Assembly (NCBI GenBank): GCA_903875225.1
Contig: CAIQVJ010000007.1
Coordinates: forward strand, 89,795 to 153,794
DNA: 64,000 nucleotides
From: an uncultured Pseudomonadota bacterium
Lineage (GTDB): Bacteria > Myxococcota_A > UBA796 > SXON01
Reading direction: 5' to 3'
A model generated the notes under the pieces. That model was not told the DNA's origin, made no database searches, and was given only the letters and a program-made list of their open reading frames with translations. Within the stretch, counting starts at the first letter, position 1. Every line of letters starts with the position of its first letter. Of the stretch, positions 1 to 9,430 are shown in pieces. The translations under genes and the position numbers were made by a program.

Positions 1-86
1 GGGTCCACGGCCGAAGCCAGCAGCCGGCTGAACCCGACGAGCAGCTCGATCGCGCTCGGTGCCTCGTGTGTGCTGGACGTAGCCAC
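1..86 (-). CDS. Partial CDS running off the left edge, possible MarR/TetR-like regulator N-terminus (VATSSTHEAPSAIELLVGFSRLLASAVDP...)
   Basis: Open minus-strand frame from GTG at 86 with protein-like composition; lies directly downstream of the EmrA-like gene. Family guess is weak. Confidence 0.35.
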   Translation of the reverse strand, partial: MATSSTHEAPSAIELLVGFSRLLASAVD

Positions 87-139
87 GTGGCGCTACTAAT
101 CCAAAACGGTCCGGGCGGATGGTCCCAGTCGGTACAGGG

Positions 140-1393
140 TCACTGCCCGGTGTGCACGGTCACCTCCACCGACTGTCCAGGCCGAAGCTGGATGTCGGCG
201 GGCAGGTCGGCCCACGCGATACGCACGGGCACGCGCTGCACCACCTTCACGAAGTTTCCCGACGCGTTGTCGGGCGCGAGCATCGAGAACCGCGATCCCG
301 TACCCGGCGCGACGCTGTCGACGACCCCATGAAAAGCACGCCCGGGAAAGCCGTCCACCACCACGTCGACCGGGGCGCCGGCCCGCATGTCCGCGATCTG
401 CGTCTCCTTGAAGTTCGCGACCACGTAGGTGACCTGCGGCACCACGGTGGCCACCTGCTGCCCCGCCACGACGAGTTGCCCGGGATGGACGGAGACGCGG
501 GACACGATGCCGTCGGCGGGGGCGAGCACCGTGGCGTAGCCATGTGCGATCTTCGCCAGGTCGAGCGCGGCCCTCGCTGCGTCGAGGTTCGCGTGCGCGA
601 GGGCGGAGTTGGCCCGGGCGACCGCGATCTTCGCGTCCACCGGGGTGTTTGCGTCCACCGCTCCCCCCGCCTCGGCCATCCGGCTCCGGGCGGCGACACT
701 CGCATCCTGGGCCGCGAGCAACTGCGCCGTGGCACCCTGCAGACCGGCAGTCGCCCCGGCATCGGCGGAGACTGCAGCGTCCAGCGCCTGCTGCGTCGCC
801 GCGCCCGCCGCGAAGAGCGAACGCAGCCGGGTGAGGTCCGTCGCCGCGCGCGTGGCCTCGGACGTCCTCCTCGTGAGCTCGGCCTTCGCCGCGTCGATCT
901 GGGCGTCGGCGCTCCCGAGCTGCGCGCGCGTCGTCGTCACCTGGGCCTCTGCCGTCGAGAGGCCGCCGCGCGCCGAAGCCTCCGCGATGCCCACCTGCGC
1001 ATCCGCAACCCCGGCCTGAGCCTCTGCCGCCGCCTCGGCCGCCTGCGCCTGCCGCTCACGCGCCGAGAGCTCGGCATCGTCGATCACCAGCACCACGTCG
1101 CCCTTGTGTACCGGGCTGTTCTCCGCCACCTGCACGGCAGCCACCTGCCCCGCGGTGCGGACGGAGACGGCCACGACGTCGGCGTCCACGAGGGCATTGT
1201 CCGTGGACTGTTCGTCGGCGGTGACGAGGCGGTAGATCCCCAGGGTGGCGAGGGCGACGATCAGGCCCACTCCGAGGAGGACTACGCCTTTGCGGCCCTT
1301 CTTCTCGCGGACGGCCTCGGCGACGGGGGTCTCGGGCGCCGAAGCGTCGGGCTCGGCGGTGACAGGGACGGGAGCGGCGTTTGACATGGACAT
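140..1393 (-). CDS. emrA: HlyD/EmrA family efflux periplasmic adaptor
   Basis: ORF track; true start is MSMSNAAPVP at 1393 (stop of upstream MFS gene overlaps at TAATG). N-terminal TM, 'DADVVAVSVRTAGQVAAVQVAENSPVHKGDVVLVID' lipoyl-like motif, coiled coil, C-terminal barrel. Confidence 0.85.
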   Translation of the reverse strand: MSMSNAAPVPVTAEPDASAPETPVAEAVREKKGRKGVVLLGVGLIVALATLGIYRLVTADEQSTDNALVDADVVAVSVRTAGQVAAVQVAENSPVHKGDVVLVIDDAELSARERQAQAAEAAAEAQAGVADAQVGIAEASARGGLSTAEAQVTTTRAQLGSADAQIDAAKAELTRRTSEATRAATDLTRLRSLFAAGAATQQALDAAVSADAGATAGLQGATAQLLAAQDASVAARSRMAEAGGAVDANTPVDAKIAVARANSALAHANLDAARAALDLAKIAHGYATVLAPADGIVSRVSVHPGQLVVAGQQVATVVPQVTYVVANFKETQIADMRAGAPVDVVVDGFPGRAFHGVVDSVAPGTGSRFSMLAPDNASGNFVKVVQRVPVRIAWADLPADIQLRPGQSVEVTVHTGQ

Positions 1394-3000
1394 TACTCGA
1401 TTTCGACGTGAATTTTCTGAACGGGCGCGTCGGCAGGGCGACGGAGCAGCAGGACCAACGGCGCACAGCCCACGAACAGGAGCGCCCCGACCGCGAAGGT
1501 CTTCTCGAAGCCGAGGACCATCCCCTGGCGTGCGACGGTCCCCGCGAGACCGCCGAGCCCGAGGCCCTGGGCCGTGGCGAGGTCGAGCCCGTGGGCCACC
1601 CCGTCCGCGACGGTCTGGCCGATGCGGCCCACGACCTCCTGGCGATCCGGTGAGAGCTGCCACTTCAGCGACTCATGGGCCTCCACGATGTACCGGGAGA
1701 GCAGCGTGGACAGCGTCGCCAGGCCCATCGAGGCGCCGATCTGACGAATCAGGGACGAGAGCCCCGTGGCATCCGCCAGCCGCGCACGCGGGATCCGGGA
1801 GAGTGCGAGCGTGCTCAACGGTACCAGCAGCAGGGAGAGCCCGAAGCCCTGGAGCAGGATGCTCGCCAGGATCTCGGCCCGGCCCGACTGCAGTGTGAGC
1901 CCCGCGAGCCCCCACTGCCCCCAGGCGCAGAGCGCGAGGCCGAGCCCCGCGAACAGCATCGGGGGAAAGCGGTTGTAGAACTTCCCCACGAGCGGCATCA
2001 CGACGACCATGGCGAGCGTGCGCGGCATGAGCGCCATCCCCGACTGCGTCGCCGTGTAGCCGAGGAGCTCCTGCATGAACATCGGGAGCAGGAACATGCC
2101 GGACATCATCACGGACATGGTCGCGGCGGAGACGAGCGTGCCAGTGGCGAAGGTGCGGTCCTGGAACAGGCGCAGGTTCACCGCCGGAACCACCGTCGTC
2201 AGCTCGCGCAGGATGAACGCAGCGCCGCCGAACACCGCGACCAGGGAGAGCACCACGATCAGGTTCGAGTCGAACCAGTCGGCCGACTGCCCCTCCTCCA
2301 GCACGTACTGGACCGCGAGCAGGGTGGTCCACAGGAGCGCGATGCCGAGCCAGTCCATGTGCTTGCGCTGCCGGGCGGCGAGCGCCCGCATCTCGGCCTT
2401 CAGGTCCTCCGGCTCGACCACGAAGCGCGAGACCATGAAGAGGCCGACCACCCCGATCGGGAGGTTGATGAAGAAGATCCAGGACCAGTGGAAGTTGTCG
2501 ACGATCAGGCCACCCAGCGTGGGACCGAAAGCCGGGCCGACCATGATGGCCACCGTGAACAGCGCCATGGCCGTGCCCTGCTCCTCGGGCGGGAAGGTCT
2601 GGCGCAGGATCGCCTGCTCGGTCGGCTGGAGCGCGCCGGCGCCGAACCCCTGCACGATGCGGAAGACGATGAGCGAGCCGAGGCTCCACGACAGGCCACA
2701 CAGCGCCGAGCCGACGACGAAGAGCCCGAGGCAGAACAGGTACACCCGCTTCTGGCCGAACAAGCGACCGAAAAACCCGGTGAGCGGCATGACGAGCACC
2801 GTCGCCATCGAGTACCCGGTGGAGATCCAGGTGATCTCCTGCATCGTCGCACCGACCGAGGCGCGGATCTGGGAGAGCCCCACGTTCACGATCGAGGCGT
2901 CGATCGCCCCCATGAGCGTGCCGAACGTCACCGCGAGGGCGACGATCCACTTCCGTTCGATGCCCCACAACCGCGGGGCGGCGGGTGCTGCGGCGCTCAT
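1393..3000 (-). CDS. emrB: DHA2 family MFS drug exporter (EmrB/QacA type)
   Basis: 14-TM-like translation with 'LMGAIDASIVNVGLSQI', 'STGYSMATVLVMPLTGFFGRLFG'; start MSAAAPAAPRLWG at 3000. Confidence 0.88.
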   Translation of the reverse strand: MSAAAPAAPRLWGIERKWIVALAVTFGTLMGAIDASIVNVGLSQIRASVGATMQEITWISTGYSMATVLVMPLTGFFGRLFGQKRVYLFCLGLFVVGSALCGLSWSLGSLIVFRIVQGFGAGALQPTEQAILRQTFPPEEQGTAMALFTVAIMVGPAFGPTLGGLIVDNFHWSWIFFINLPIGVVGLFMVSRFVVEPEDLKAEMRALAARQRKHMDWLGIALLWTTLLAVQYVLEEGQSADWFDSNLIVVLSLVAVFGGAAFILRELTTVVPAVNLRLFQDRTFATGTLVSAATMSVMMSGMFLLPMFMQELLGYTATQSGMALMPRTLAMVVVMPLVGKFYNRFPPMLFAGLGLALCAWGQWGLAGLTLQSGRAEILASILLQGFGLSLLLVPLSTLALSRIPRARLADATGLSSLIRQIGASMGLATLSTLLSRYIVEAHESLKWQLSPDRQEVVGRIGQTVADGVAHGLDLATAQGLGLGGLAGTVARQGMVLGFEKTFAVGALLFVGCAPLVLLLRRPADAPVQKIHVEIE

Positions 3001-3614
3001 CGAGCGGCTGCGCCGTAGAGGAACTGCCGGGTCACGAGACGCGCGACCTCCTCGGACGTCTGCGCCGCCGCGCGCGGCGAGAGCACGAGCGTGGAGTGTA
3101 GCAGGCCGAGCAGCAGCACGGGCTGCAGCAGGTCCGGGTCGGCGCCCAGCAGCCCCTCGGCACGGCCGCGCTGGAGCACGACATCCAGGCGCTCGACGAC
3201 GGCCGCACGCAGCGCCACCCGTCGCGGGTGACACGGGGGCAGCTCGGCCTGGAGGGTGACCCTGCGGAACGCCGCGTGCAGCTTGGTGACCTCGGTGATG
3301 ACGTGCAGGACGGAGCCGAGCTGCTCCTCGAAGCACACGTGGGCGGTCGCCTCCCGAGCCCTGTCGATCGCGGTCAGCAGCTCCTGGAAGCGTGCATCCA
3401 GCAGCGCCTGAACCAGCCCGTCGCGGTCGCTGAAGTGTTTGTACAGCGTGCCGACCGCCACACCCGCCCGACTCGCGATGGCGTCCATCCCCGCCTGCAG
3501 CCCCTGCTCGGCGAACACCTCTTCTGCGGCCTCCAGGATCGCCTGGGAGGCGAACGCGCGAAGGCGCGTTCGCATCGGCGTAGGACCGGTGTCGAGTCGT
3601 GAATCATCGTTCAT
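2997..3614 (-). CDS. TetR/AcrR family transcriptional regulator
   Basis: N-terminal HTH 'ILEAAEEVFAEQGLQAGMDAIASRAGVAVGTLYKHFSDRDGLVQAL'; start MNDDSRLD at 3614; 4-bp overlap with emrB. Confidence 0.88.
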   Translation of the reverse strand: MNDDSRLDTGPTPMRTRLRAFASQAILEAAEEVFAEQGLQAGMDAIASRAGVAVGTLYKHFSDRDGLVQALLDARFQELLTAIDRAREATAHVCFEEQLGSVLHVITEVTKLHAAFRRVTLQAELPPCHPRRVALRAAVVERLDVVLQRGRAEGLLGADPDLLQPVLLLGLLHSTLVLSPRAAAQTSEEVARLVTRQFLYGAAAR

Positions 3615-3723
3615 GATTTGAAGACCATAGTGCACGACTGCGTCACCCGCAACACCAATGTGCCCGGCGGGTGGATCGGAGACTGCACCCCGACAGACCC
3701 GGCGCCCCCGCGACGGCGATCCG

Positions 3724-4518
3724 TCAGTCCACCCGGCACAACACCTCGCCGCACTCGAGGAGCTCCCCGGTCTCCACGTCGGCGACTGCGCCCCAGCAAT
3801 GGTAGCCATCCCCGGGGAGCGGGGCGGTCCCCCGCACCGTCAGCTTCTTCGGCTCCGCGAGCCAAGGTTGCACGTCGGACGGGGGGCTGGCCCCATGGCA
3901 CGTCGCCAACGCCGCCACGACGGCCTCGCGGGAGACGACGCCGCGAAAGGCCCGCAGCTCACCGACGTGGAAGCCACTCGTGGCGCGCTGATCAGCGAAG
4001 GACTGAAGGACGGAGGCGTCGCTCTCGAACGTGGCGCCGGGCCCGCTTCGCACACGGACGCCCTCCTCGATCGGGAGGGAGACCCAGTCCATCGTCACCA
4101 CCCACCGGATCGTGAACGTCGCCCAGTCGGGCCGGTCGTCCATCCAGATGGACTCGACGGACACGTGCTGGGCGACCCAATCGGCGGGGAGCGCGAGCTG
4201 CTCGCCGAGGTGGCGGCGCCAGAGATCGACCCAGTGGCAGCCGCTCGGCTCGTTCCCCGGGCACGAGTCCCGGGGGTCCTCAGCCGCCATGCGCCGTGCG
4301 TCGGTGACGGAGCCGGGCTCCTCCGCGCTCGCGGGCGAAACGTCCGGCGGCGTGGCCGGCCGGTCCTGCGGGGGCGCGCCGACCGGGCCGGGCGGAACGG
4401 GCTGCTGCTGGGCGCCGACCGGGAGCGGTTGTGGGGCGACGGCAGACGGGGTGACCGCGATCGGCATCCGAGCGGGTGCGGGCACGCAGCCCGCCAGCAT
4501 GAGGAGGATGGGGCTCAT
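3724..4518 (-). CDS. Hypothetical lipoprotein
   Basis: Lipobox-like MSPILLMLAGC; 'GVRVRSGPGATFES' segment; no clear family. Confidence 0.6.
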   Translation of the reverse strand: MSPILLMLAGCVPAPARMPIAVTPSAVAPQPLPVGAQQQPVPPGPVGAPPQDRPATPPDVSPASAEEPGSVTDARRMAAEDPRDSCPGNEPSGCHWVDLWRRHLGEQLALPADWVAQHVSVESIWMDDRPDWATFTIRWVVTMDWVSLPIEEGVRVRSGPGATFESDASVLQSFADQRATSGFHVGELRAFRGVVSREAVVAALATCHGASPPSDVQPWLAEPKKLTVRGTAPLPGDGYHCWGAVADVETGELLECGEVLCRVD

Positions 4519-4540
4519 CCGCCCCTCCTACGCCGCAGGG

Positions 4541-7201
4541 TCACCCCCCGCACCCGAGTCGGAGCTCGCCTTCCTTCGCGCCCTCGGCCGTGACCGACCG
4601 GGGCGTGGCCTTCCCCCAGCGGTCGATCACCCACGCGTAGTCGGCACAGGCAGCCTCCTTGTGGCCCAGCGCCTCATGGGCGAGCCCGCGCTCGAGGTGC
4701 GCCTGCACCACCGCTGCGGGGGCGAACAGGACCCAGCAGGCGCCCGCGGCGTTGTCGAGCACGGAGAGCGCGCCCTCCGGAGAGCCGGCGAGACGGCTGA
4801 TCCGGCCCTTCCAGCGCTGGCTACGGGGGTCGAGATCGGGCACCTGGAGGTAGTCCGTCGTGAGGCCGTGCTCCGGAAGCGCGGCGATGGCGGCCTTCGC
4901 ATCGGCCTCGGAACGCACCGTCGCCTCCCAGGCGCCGAGCCAGATCTCCCGCGGGTTCCGGGTGCCCGACTCCGCGCGGCGCGCCGACACCCAGGCACTA
5001 CGCGCCGCCGCGAGGCCGGCATCATCGAGCTGTCCGGCGTCCCGGCGAGCCGCCTGCAGCGCCATCTCCCGGTCCATCCCCGGGTAGACCAGGAACGGCT
5101 CCGGAACCCAGGCGGCACGACGCTGCAGGGTGTCCGCGGCGGCTGCGCCGGCGCCCGCGACGTCACCCGTCTCCGCGAGCACCTCCACGAGCTCCCAGGC
5201 GGCGTCCAGGTGCGGGGTGAGCCGCAGCTCCCCGGTCAGCGCGTCGACCCGAGCGCGGGCGATAGCGGCAGCCGTGACGAAGTCGCCGTCCCAGATGGCG
5301 AGCAGCGCGCGGTCCTCGTCCGGCGTCTCCCTCCCACCGAACGAGTGGGCCAACCGGAGCGTCTCCTCCACTGCAACGACCGGGGCGCCAGCCTGCAGCA
5401 GCGCCTGCGCACGCCCACGCAGGGCCCGGGGCTCCTGGGGCGAGCCGGACAGCCAGGCGTCCACGTCTGCGCGTACCGCGCCGCAGTCGCCGTGGTACGC
5501 CGCCCAGATCTGCTTCACGCGGTGGCAGGCGGGCGAGCGGGGGTGGTGGAGGAGGCACTGGGTGAGCACCTGGCCCTGCTCCACGGGGTCGGCGGAGACA
5601 CTGTCCGCGAACTCCATCGCCGCCCAGGCAAAGGCAGGGTCCAGTCGGAGCGCTTCGCGTGCGTGCTCGAAGCCGGGGCCCGCCTGCGGGGAGGCGAGGA
5701 AGCGGAGGTAGTGGAATTCGGCGTCGTCCGGGAAGCTGGCGAGGGCGGCATCTGCGAGCCGGACCTTCTCGTCGGTCGGCGCCTGGTCGACCCCGGCCTT
5801 CACGATGTCGAGCAGCAGCTGATCGCGCCGGGAGAGCACCGCGCGCCCCTCCTCGGCCTTCACGACTGCCTCGCGCTGGGCGGGTGGGTTCCGCTCGCCG
5901 AGGCTGACCGAGAGCGTGGACAGGAGCCAGGCTCTCCGCAGCCAGGCGTCCGGCGAGTCGGGAGCGGATCGGACGAGCTGCTCGCTCAGGGAGGCCATGC
6001 CCTGCTCGTCGCCTGACCGGTAGGCGTCCATCATGCCGACCCACAGGGCCGTCGCGGCATCGGGGAGCTGCGGGACGGGGAGCTCGGTCACGTCCGTGCC
6101 CGGCGAGTCGTCCGGCGGCCGGGCCCACCACGACGCCGCCCCAGCCGCACCGATCGCCGCGAACCCGAGGGTCGCGAGCATCACCGGCCGGCGAGCACGA
6201 GCCGGGGTCGGCACCGGAGGGGGCGACACCACGCCCGGTGCGGCCACGGCCGGAGCCTGGACGGCGACACGCTCGGGCGCGTCGATGAGCGAGGGAGAGA
6301 TCGTGGCGCCCGCCGGCGTGGAGAGGGGCCTCGGCGCGCTGCGCGGCACCCCGTCCAGCAGGGTCATGAGCGCCTGCGTGCTCGGCACCCGGTCCTCGCG
6401 ATGGAACGCGAGGCAGGCCGCCACGGCAGCGTCGATCCGGGCCGGCAGTCCCGGCACCCGCTGCGAGGGTGGCTCCCAGGCGCCCCGGGCGATGTCGTCG
6501 TGGTAGGCGACCAGATCCGAGCTCTGGAACGGCGAGCCCCCCGTCACGAGCTCGTAGAGCAGGCACCCGAGGGAGAACACGTCGGCGCGCTCGTCCACGC
6601 TGCTCGCATCCCGCACCTGCTCCGGCGCCATGTAGCGGATGGTGCCCATGGTCGCGCCGGTGCGCGTGCCCGATCCGCCGCCCTCGTCGAACACGCGCGC
6701 GAGCCCGAAATCTGCGACCTTCGCGATCAGTTGCCCGCTCAGGGTGGCGAGCAGCACATTCGCCGGCTTGAGGTCGCGGTGCACGATCCCGCGGCTGTGC
6801 GCCTGCTCGACCGCCCGGACGACGTCGGTGAACAACGCGAGGGCCACGGGGAGGTCGGGCCTGTTCGTCTCCAGCCAGCGGTCCAGCGAGGGGCCGTCCA
6901 CGTACTCGAGCACAAGGCCGCAGGCGTCGTCCACCACCACGATGTCCATCACCGTCACGATGTTCGGGTGGCGCAGCGAGGCCTGCACCCGGCCCTCCTG
7001 CACGAGCCTTCGCTCCATCGCGGCGCTGGGCAGGCGCAGGACCTTCAGCGCAGCGAGGGAGCCGAGCTGCACGTGACGAACGAGCCAGACCTCGGCCTGC
7101 CCTCCGACACCGATCGGCGCCTCGACCCGGTAGCTGCCGAACAACTGGCCCGGTTGGATCCTCAATCGAGCTCCGGGAGGCGCATGTCCGCAAGGTATCA
7201 C
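4541..7201 (-). CDS. Serine/threonine protein kinase with TM segment and TPR-like C-terminus
   Basis: 'FGSYRVEAPIGVGGQAEVWLVRH', 'IVHRDLKPANVLL', 'VADFGLARVF', 'GTIRYMAPEQ'. Start codon uncertain (7201 GTG or 7165 TTG; ORF extends to 7303). Confidence 0.85.
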   Translation of the reverse strand: MIPCGHAPPGARLRIQPGQLFGSYRVEAPIGVGGQAEVWLVRHVQLGSLAALKVLRLPSAAMERRLVQEGRVQASLRHPNIVTVMDIVVVDDACGLVLEYVDGPSLDRWLETNRPDLPVALALFTDVVRAVEQAHSRGIVHRDLKPANVLLATLSGQLIAKVADFGLARVFDEGGGSGTRTGATMGTIRYMAPEQVRDASSVDERADVFSLGCLLYELVTGGSPFQSSDLVAYHDDIARGAWEPPSQRVPGLPARIDAAVAACLAFHREDRVPSTQALMTLLDGVPRSAPRPLSTPAGATISPSLIDAPERVAVQAPAVAAPGVVSPPPVPTPARARRPVMLATLGFAAIGAAGAASWWARPPDDSPGTDVTELPVPQLPDAATALWVGMMDAYRSGDEQGMASLSEQLVRSAPDSPDAWLRRAWLLSTLSVSLGERNPPAQREAVVKAEEGRAVLSRRDQLLLDIVKAGVDQAPTDEKVRLADAALASFPDDAEFHYLRFLASPQAGPGFEHAREALRLDPAFAWAAMEFADSVSADPVEQGQVLTQCLLHHPRSPACHRVKQIWAAYHGDCGAVRADVDAWLSGSPQEPRALRGRAQALLQAGAPVVAVEETLRLAHSFGGRETPDEDRALLAIWDGDFVTAAAIARARVDALTGELRLTPHLDAAWELVEVLAETGDVAGAGAAAADTLQRRAAWVPEPFLVYPGMDREMALQAARRDAGQLDDAGLAAARSAWVSARRAESGTRNPREIWLGAWEATVRSEADAKAAIAALPEHGLTTDYLQVPDLDPRSQRWKGRISRLAGSPEGALSVLDNAAGACWVLFAPAAVVQAHLERGLAHEALGHKEAACADYAWVIDRWGKATPRSVTAEGAKEGELRLGCGG

Positions 7202-7327
7202 GCCTTTGGGTGCCGACGATCGCCGGGCCGCACCCCTGTCGTCCGCGAGTCTATGGGAGTCCTGACCGGCGTCCAATCCTGCTCCAATGGTCAGGGGGCA
7301 CATTGGACATGGAACCAGGAGGTCCAG

Positions 7328-7663
7328 ATGAACCGTCAGCTAGCAATCGCATGGGGCGTAGCGGGACTCGCAATCGCTCTCGCCGTCACACTCGTCACCC
7401 TGAGCGCCACGAGCCGCTCTCCGACCGCCACCGCGGCGCAGGAGAAACAGGGAGCCGAAGTCGTCTACGTGGACGCTCCAGCCAGTCCGGGGCTGTGGGG
7501 CGGCGAAGAGGCAGAGGAGGGTGAGGACGAGGAGCATGAGCGCGGGGAGCGCGAAGAGCGCGGGGAGCGCGGGGAGCGTGAGGAGCGCGGGGAGCGTGAG
7601 GAGCGCCGCGGCGTCGGAGAGCGTGCGGAGATCGGCGAGCGCGGCGAAGGGCGGGAGGAGTAG
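7328..7663 (+). CDS. Small single-pass membrane protein with highly charged GEREER repeat tail
   Basis: AGGAGG immediately upstream of ATG 7328; MNRQLAIAWGVAGLAIALAVTLVTLSATS TM then EEAEEGEDEEHERGEREERGERGEREERGEREERRG...; first gene of an apparent operon. Confidence 0.6.
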   Translation: MNRQLAIAWGVAGLAIALAVTLVTLSATSRSPTATAAQEKQGAEVVYVDAPASPGLWGGEEAEEGEDEEHERGEREERGERGEREERGEREERRGVGERAEIGERGEGREE

Positions 7664-7665
7664 CG

Positions 7666-7935
7666 GTGCAGCCCCTCCGCGTTGTACCGCGGCTCCCCCC
7701 GCCGGAGCCCGACCGGGCACCGAACCCGGCAGCCGCGCGCAGGGCCACGGTGCGGGCGGCGGTGATCGCCGCCTCTGCGCTGGTGTTCTGCGCGGCGTGG
7801 GCGGGCATCGCCGCCGAGGGACCACCGCCTGCGCAGGCAAGCACGGTGGAAGCCTCGGCCACCGCTGCGGCACACCTCGTACCCGTGCCGTCCCCTCGCC
7901 GCCGCGTGGTCGTCCGCCGATCGAGGGCGTCGTGA
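7666..7935 (+). CDS. Small single-pass membrane protein, basic C-terminus (PRRRVVVRRSRAS)
   Basis: 89-aa ORF 2 bp after previous gene, stop overlapping the GTG of apbE; central TM 'AAVIAASALVFCAAWAGIA'. Confidence 0.5.
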   Translation: MQPLRVVPRLPPPEPDRAPNPAAARRATVRAAVIAASALVFCAAWAGIAAEGPPPAQASTVEASATAAAHLVPVPSPRRRVVVRRSRAS

Positions 7936-8792
7936 CAACAGGCGTGCACACGTTCTCCGCGATGGGCACTACGTTCTGGCTTCAGGCCGAGGGCGTCGAC
8001 GACGAGGCCCTGAGGAGCTCGGAGCGACTCGTGCGGGAGGCGGAGGCCCGGCTCTCGCGATTCCTCCCGGGTTCGTCGCTCTCGCAGCTCAACAGCCGTC
8101 GGGAGGCATCCGATCCCATGCTCGCCTTGGTGGCGCGCGAGGCCCTGCGGGCCCGGGAGCTGACGCGGGGGGCCTTCGATCCCACAGTCGGCGATTCGCT
8201 CATCGCAGCGGGCTACGACCGGAGCTTCGAGCACCTCTCGACCACCACGGGCCCGTCTCGCGCGGAGGGAGGGCGCCCGGACGTCACGATCGAGGGGGAC
8301 ACTGTGCGCCTGACCGGCCGCGGTGCGCTGGATCTGGGCGGGATCGCAAAGGGTTGGACGGTGGACCGCGTGGCCGAGCAGCTCGCGATGGCGGGCGCCA
8401 CGGGCTGGCTGGTGGACGGCGGGGGTGACATCCGGGTGGGCGGGCAAGCGCCCGCGGGCGAGTGGCACCTGGGGATCGGCGACGACCACGCGATCGGCCT
8501 GACCGAGGGCGCCGTGGCCACCTCCTCCAGCCTGCAGCGCCGGTGGCGCACGGCCGAGGGGGAGGCCCACCACATCATCGACCCACGCACCGGCCAGCCC
8601 GCGCTCGGGCTGGTCGACACCGCCGTGGTCATCGCACGGGATGCCGGAACGGCAGACGTCCTGGCGACAGCGCTCATCGCCGACTTCGACGCAACCTGGC
8701 CGGCCCTCGCGCGGTGCGATGCAGCGGCGCTCGTACACAGCGCCGTGAACGGCTGGCGCATGACCTCGAACCTCAAGGAGCTCCTCAGATGA
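7932..8792 (+). CDS. apbE: FAD:protein FMN transferase (ApbE family)
   Basis: 'AMGTTFWLQAEG', 'GAFDPTVG', 'LDLGGIAKGWTVDRVAEQL', 'IDPRTGQPA'; GTG start overlapping previous TGA. Confidence 0.85.
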   Translation: MTTGVHTFSAMGTTFWLQAEGVDDEALRSSERLVREAEARLSRFLPGSSLSQLNSRREASDPMLALVAREALRARELTRGAFDPTVGDSLIAAGYDRSFEHLSTTTGPSRAEGGRPDVTIEGDTVRLTGRGALDLGGIAKGWTVDRVAEQLAMAGATGWLVDGGGDIRVGGQAPAGEWHLGIGDDHAIGLTEGAVATSSSLQRRWRTAEGEAHHIIDPRTGQPALGLVDTAVVIARDAGTADVLATALIADFDATWPALARCDAAALVHSAVNGWRMTSNLKELLR

Positions 8793-9430
8793 GCATTTTC
8801 GAAGATATTCCCGTCGGCGTGCGCGTTGTCGCTTCACTGGCAGCCGGGGCGCTCGCACTGCAGGCGCTGGGCTCGCTGCTCGACAGCGTCACCGCGATCC
8901 CGTTCGCCTGGTGGCTCGCCCGGGCGCTCGGTTTCGTCGGCTACGCAGCATTGTGGGCCTCGATCCTGTCCGGACTGGCCATGTCTGCCAGGGGGGGCGG
9001 CATGTTCGACATGAAGTGGGTGCTCGACATCCACCAGGAGACGACGCTGATGTCGGTGATGGCATCGCTGCTGCACGCAACCGTGATGGTGGTCGACTCC
9101 GCCTCTGGTGTCTCGCCGCTCGCGGTGATCGTGCCCTTCGCCTCCATGCGCCTGACCGGCCCGGTCACGCTGGGCACCCTCGGGCTCCTCGGGCTCGGAG
9201 GAATCGCGCTGACCAGCTGGATGCGCTCCCGCCTGGGGCCCGCAGTCTGGCGGGCGGTCCACGCCGGCGCGTTCGGGGTCTGGCTCCTCGGACTCCTGCA
9301 CGGCGTGTTCGCCGGCAGCACGAACGGACCCGTGGTGAACGCGATCTACGTGGCCAGCGCGGGCCTGGTCGCCGGCGCCATGGTGTGGAGGGTGGGCATC
9401 ACGACTGCACAGGCGGCGTCGGCCTCGTAG
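8789..9430 (+). CDS. Ferric reductase-like / YedZ-like heme transmembrane protein
   Basis: Polytopic; His residues spaced in helices ('DIHQETTLMSVMASLLHATVM', 'VHAGAFGVWLLGLLHGVFAG'); ATGA overlap with apbE. Confidence 0.65.
   Translation: MSIFEDIPVGVRVVASLAAGALALQALGSLLDSVTAIPFAWWLARALGFVGYAALWASILSGLAMSARGGGMFDMKWVLDIHQETTLMSVMASLLHATVMVVDSASGVSPLAVIVPFASMRLTGPVTLGTLGLLGLGGIALTSWMRSRLGPAVWRAVHAGAFGVWLLGLLHGVFAGSTNGPVVNAIYVASAGLVAGAMVWRVGITTAQAASAS

Noticed and set aside
79-96. GTAGCCACGTGGCGCTAC imperfect palindrome near the left edge
   Set aside because: Overlaps the inferred start of a partial gene; short and imperfect, cannot separate operator from coding chance at the window boundary.
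119-1384. 421-aa plus-strand ORF opposite emrA
   Set aside because: Antisense to a clear HlyD/EmrA protein, Arg/His/Gly-rich, no motifs.
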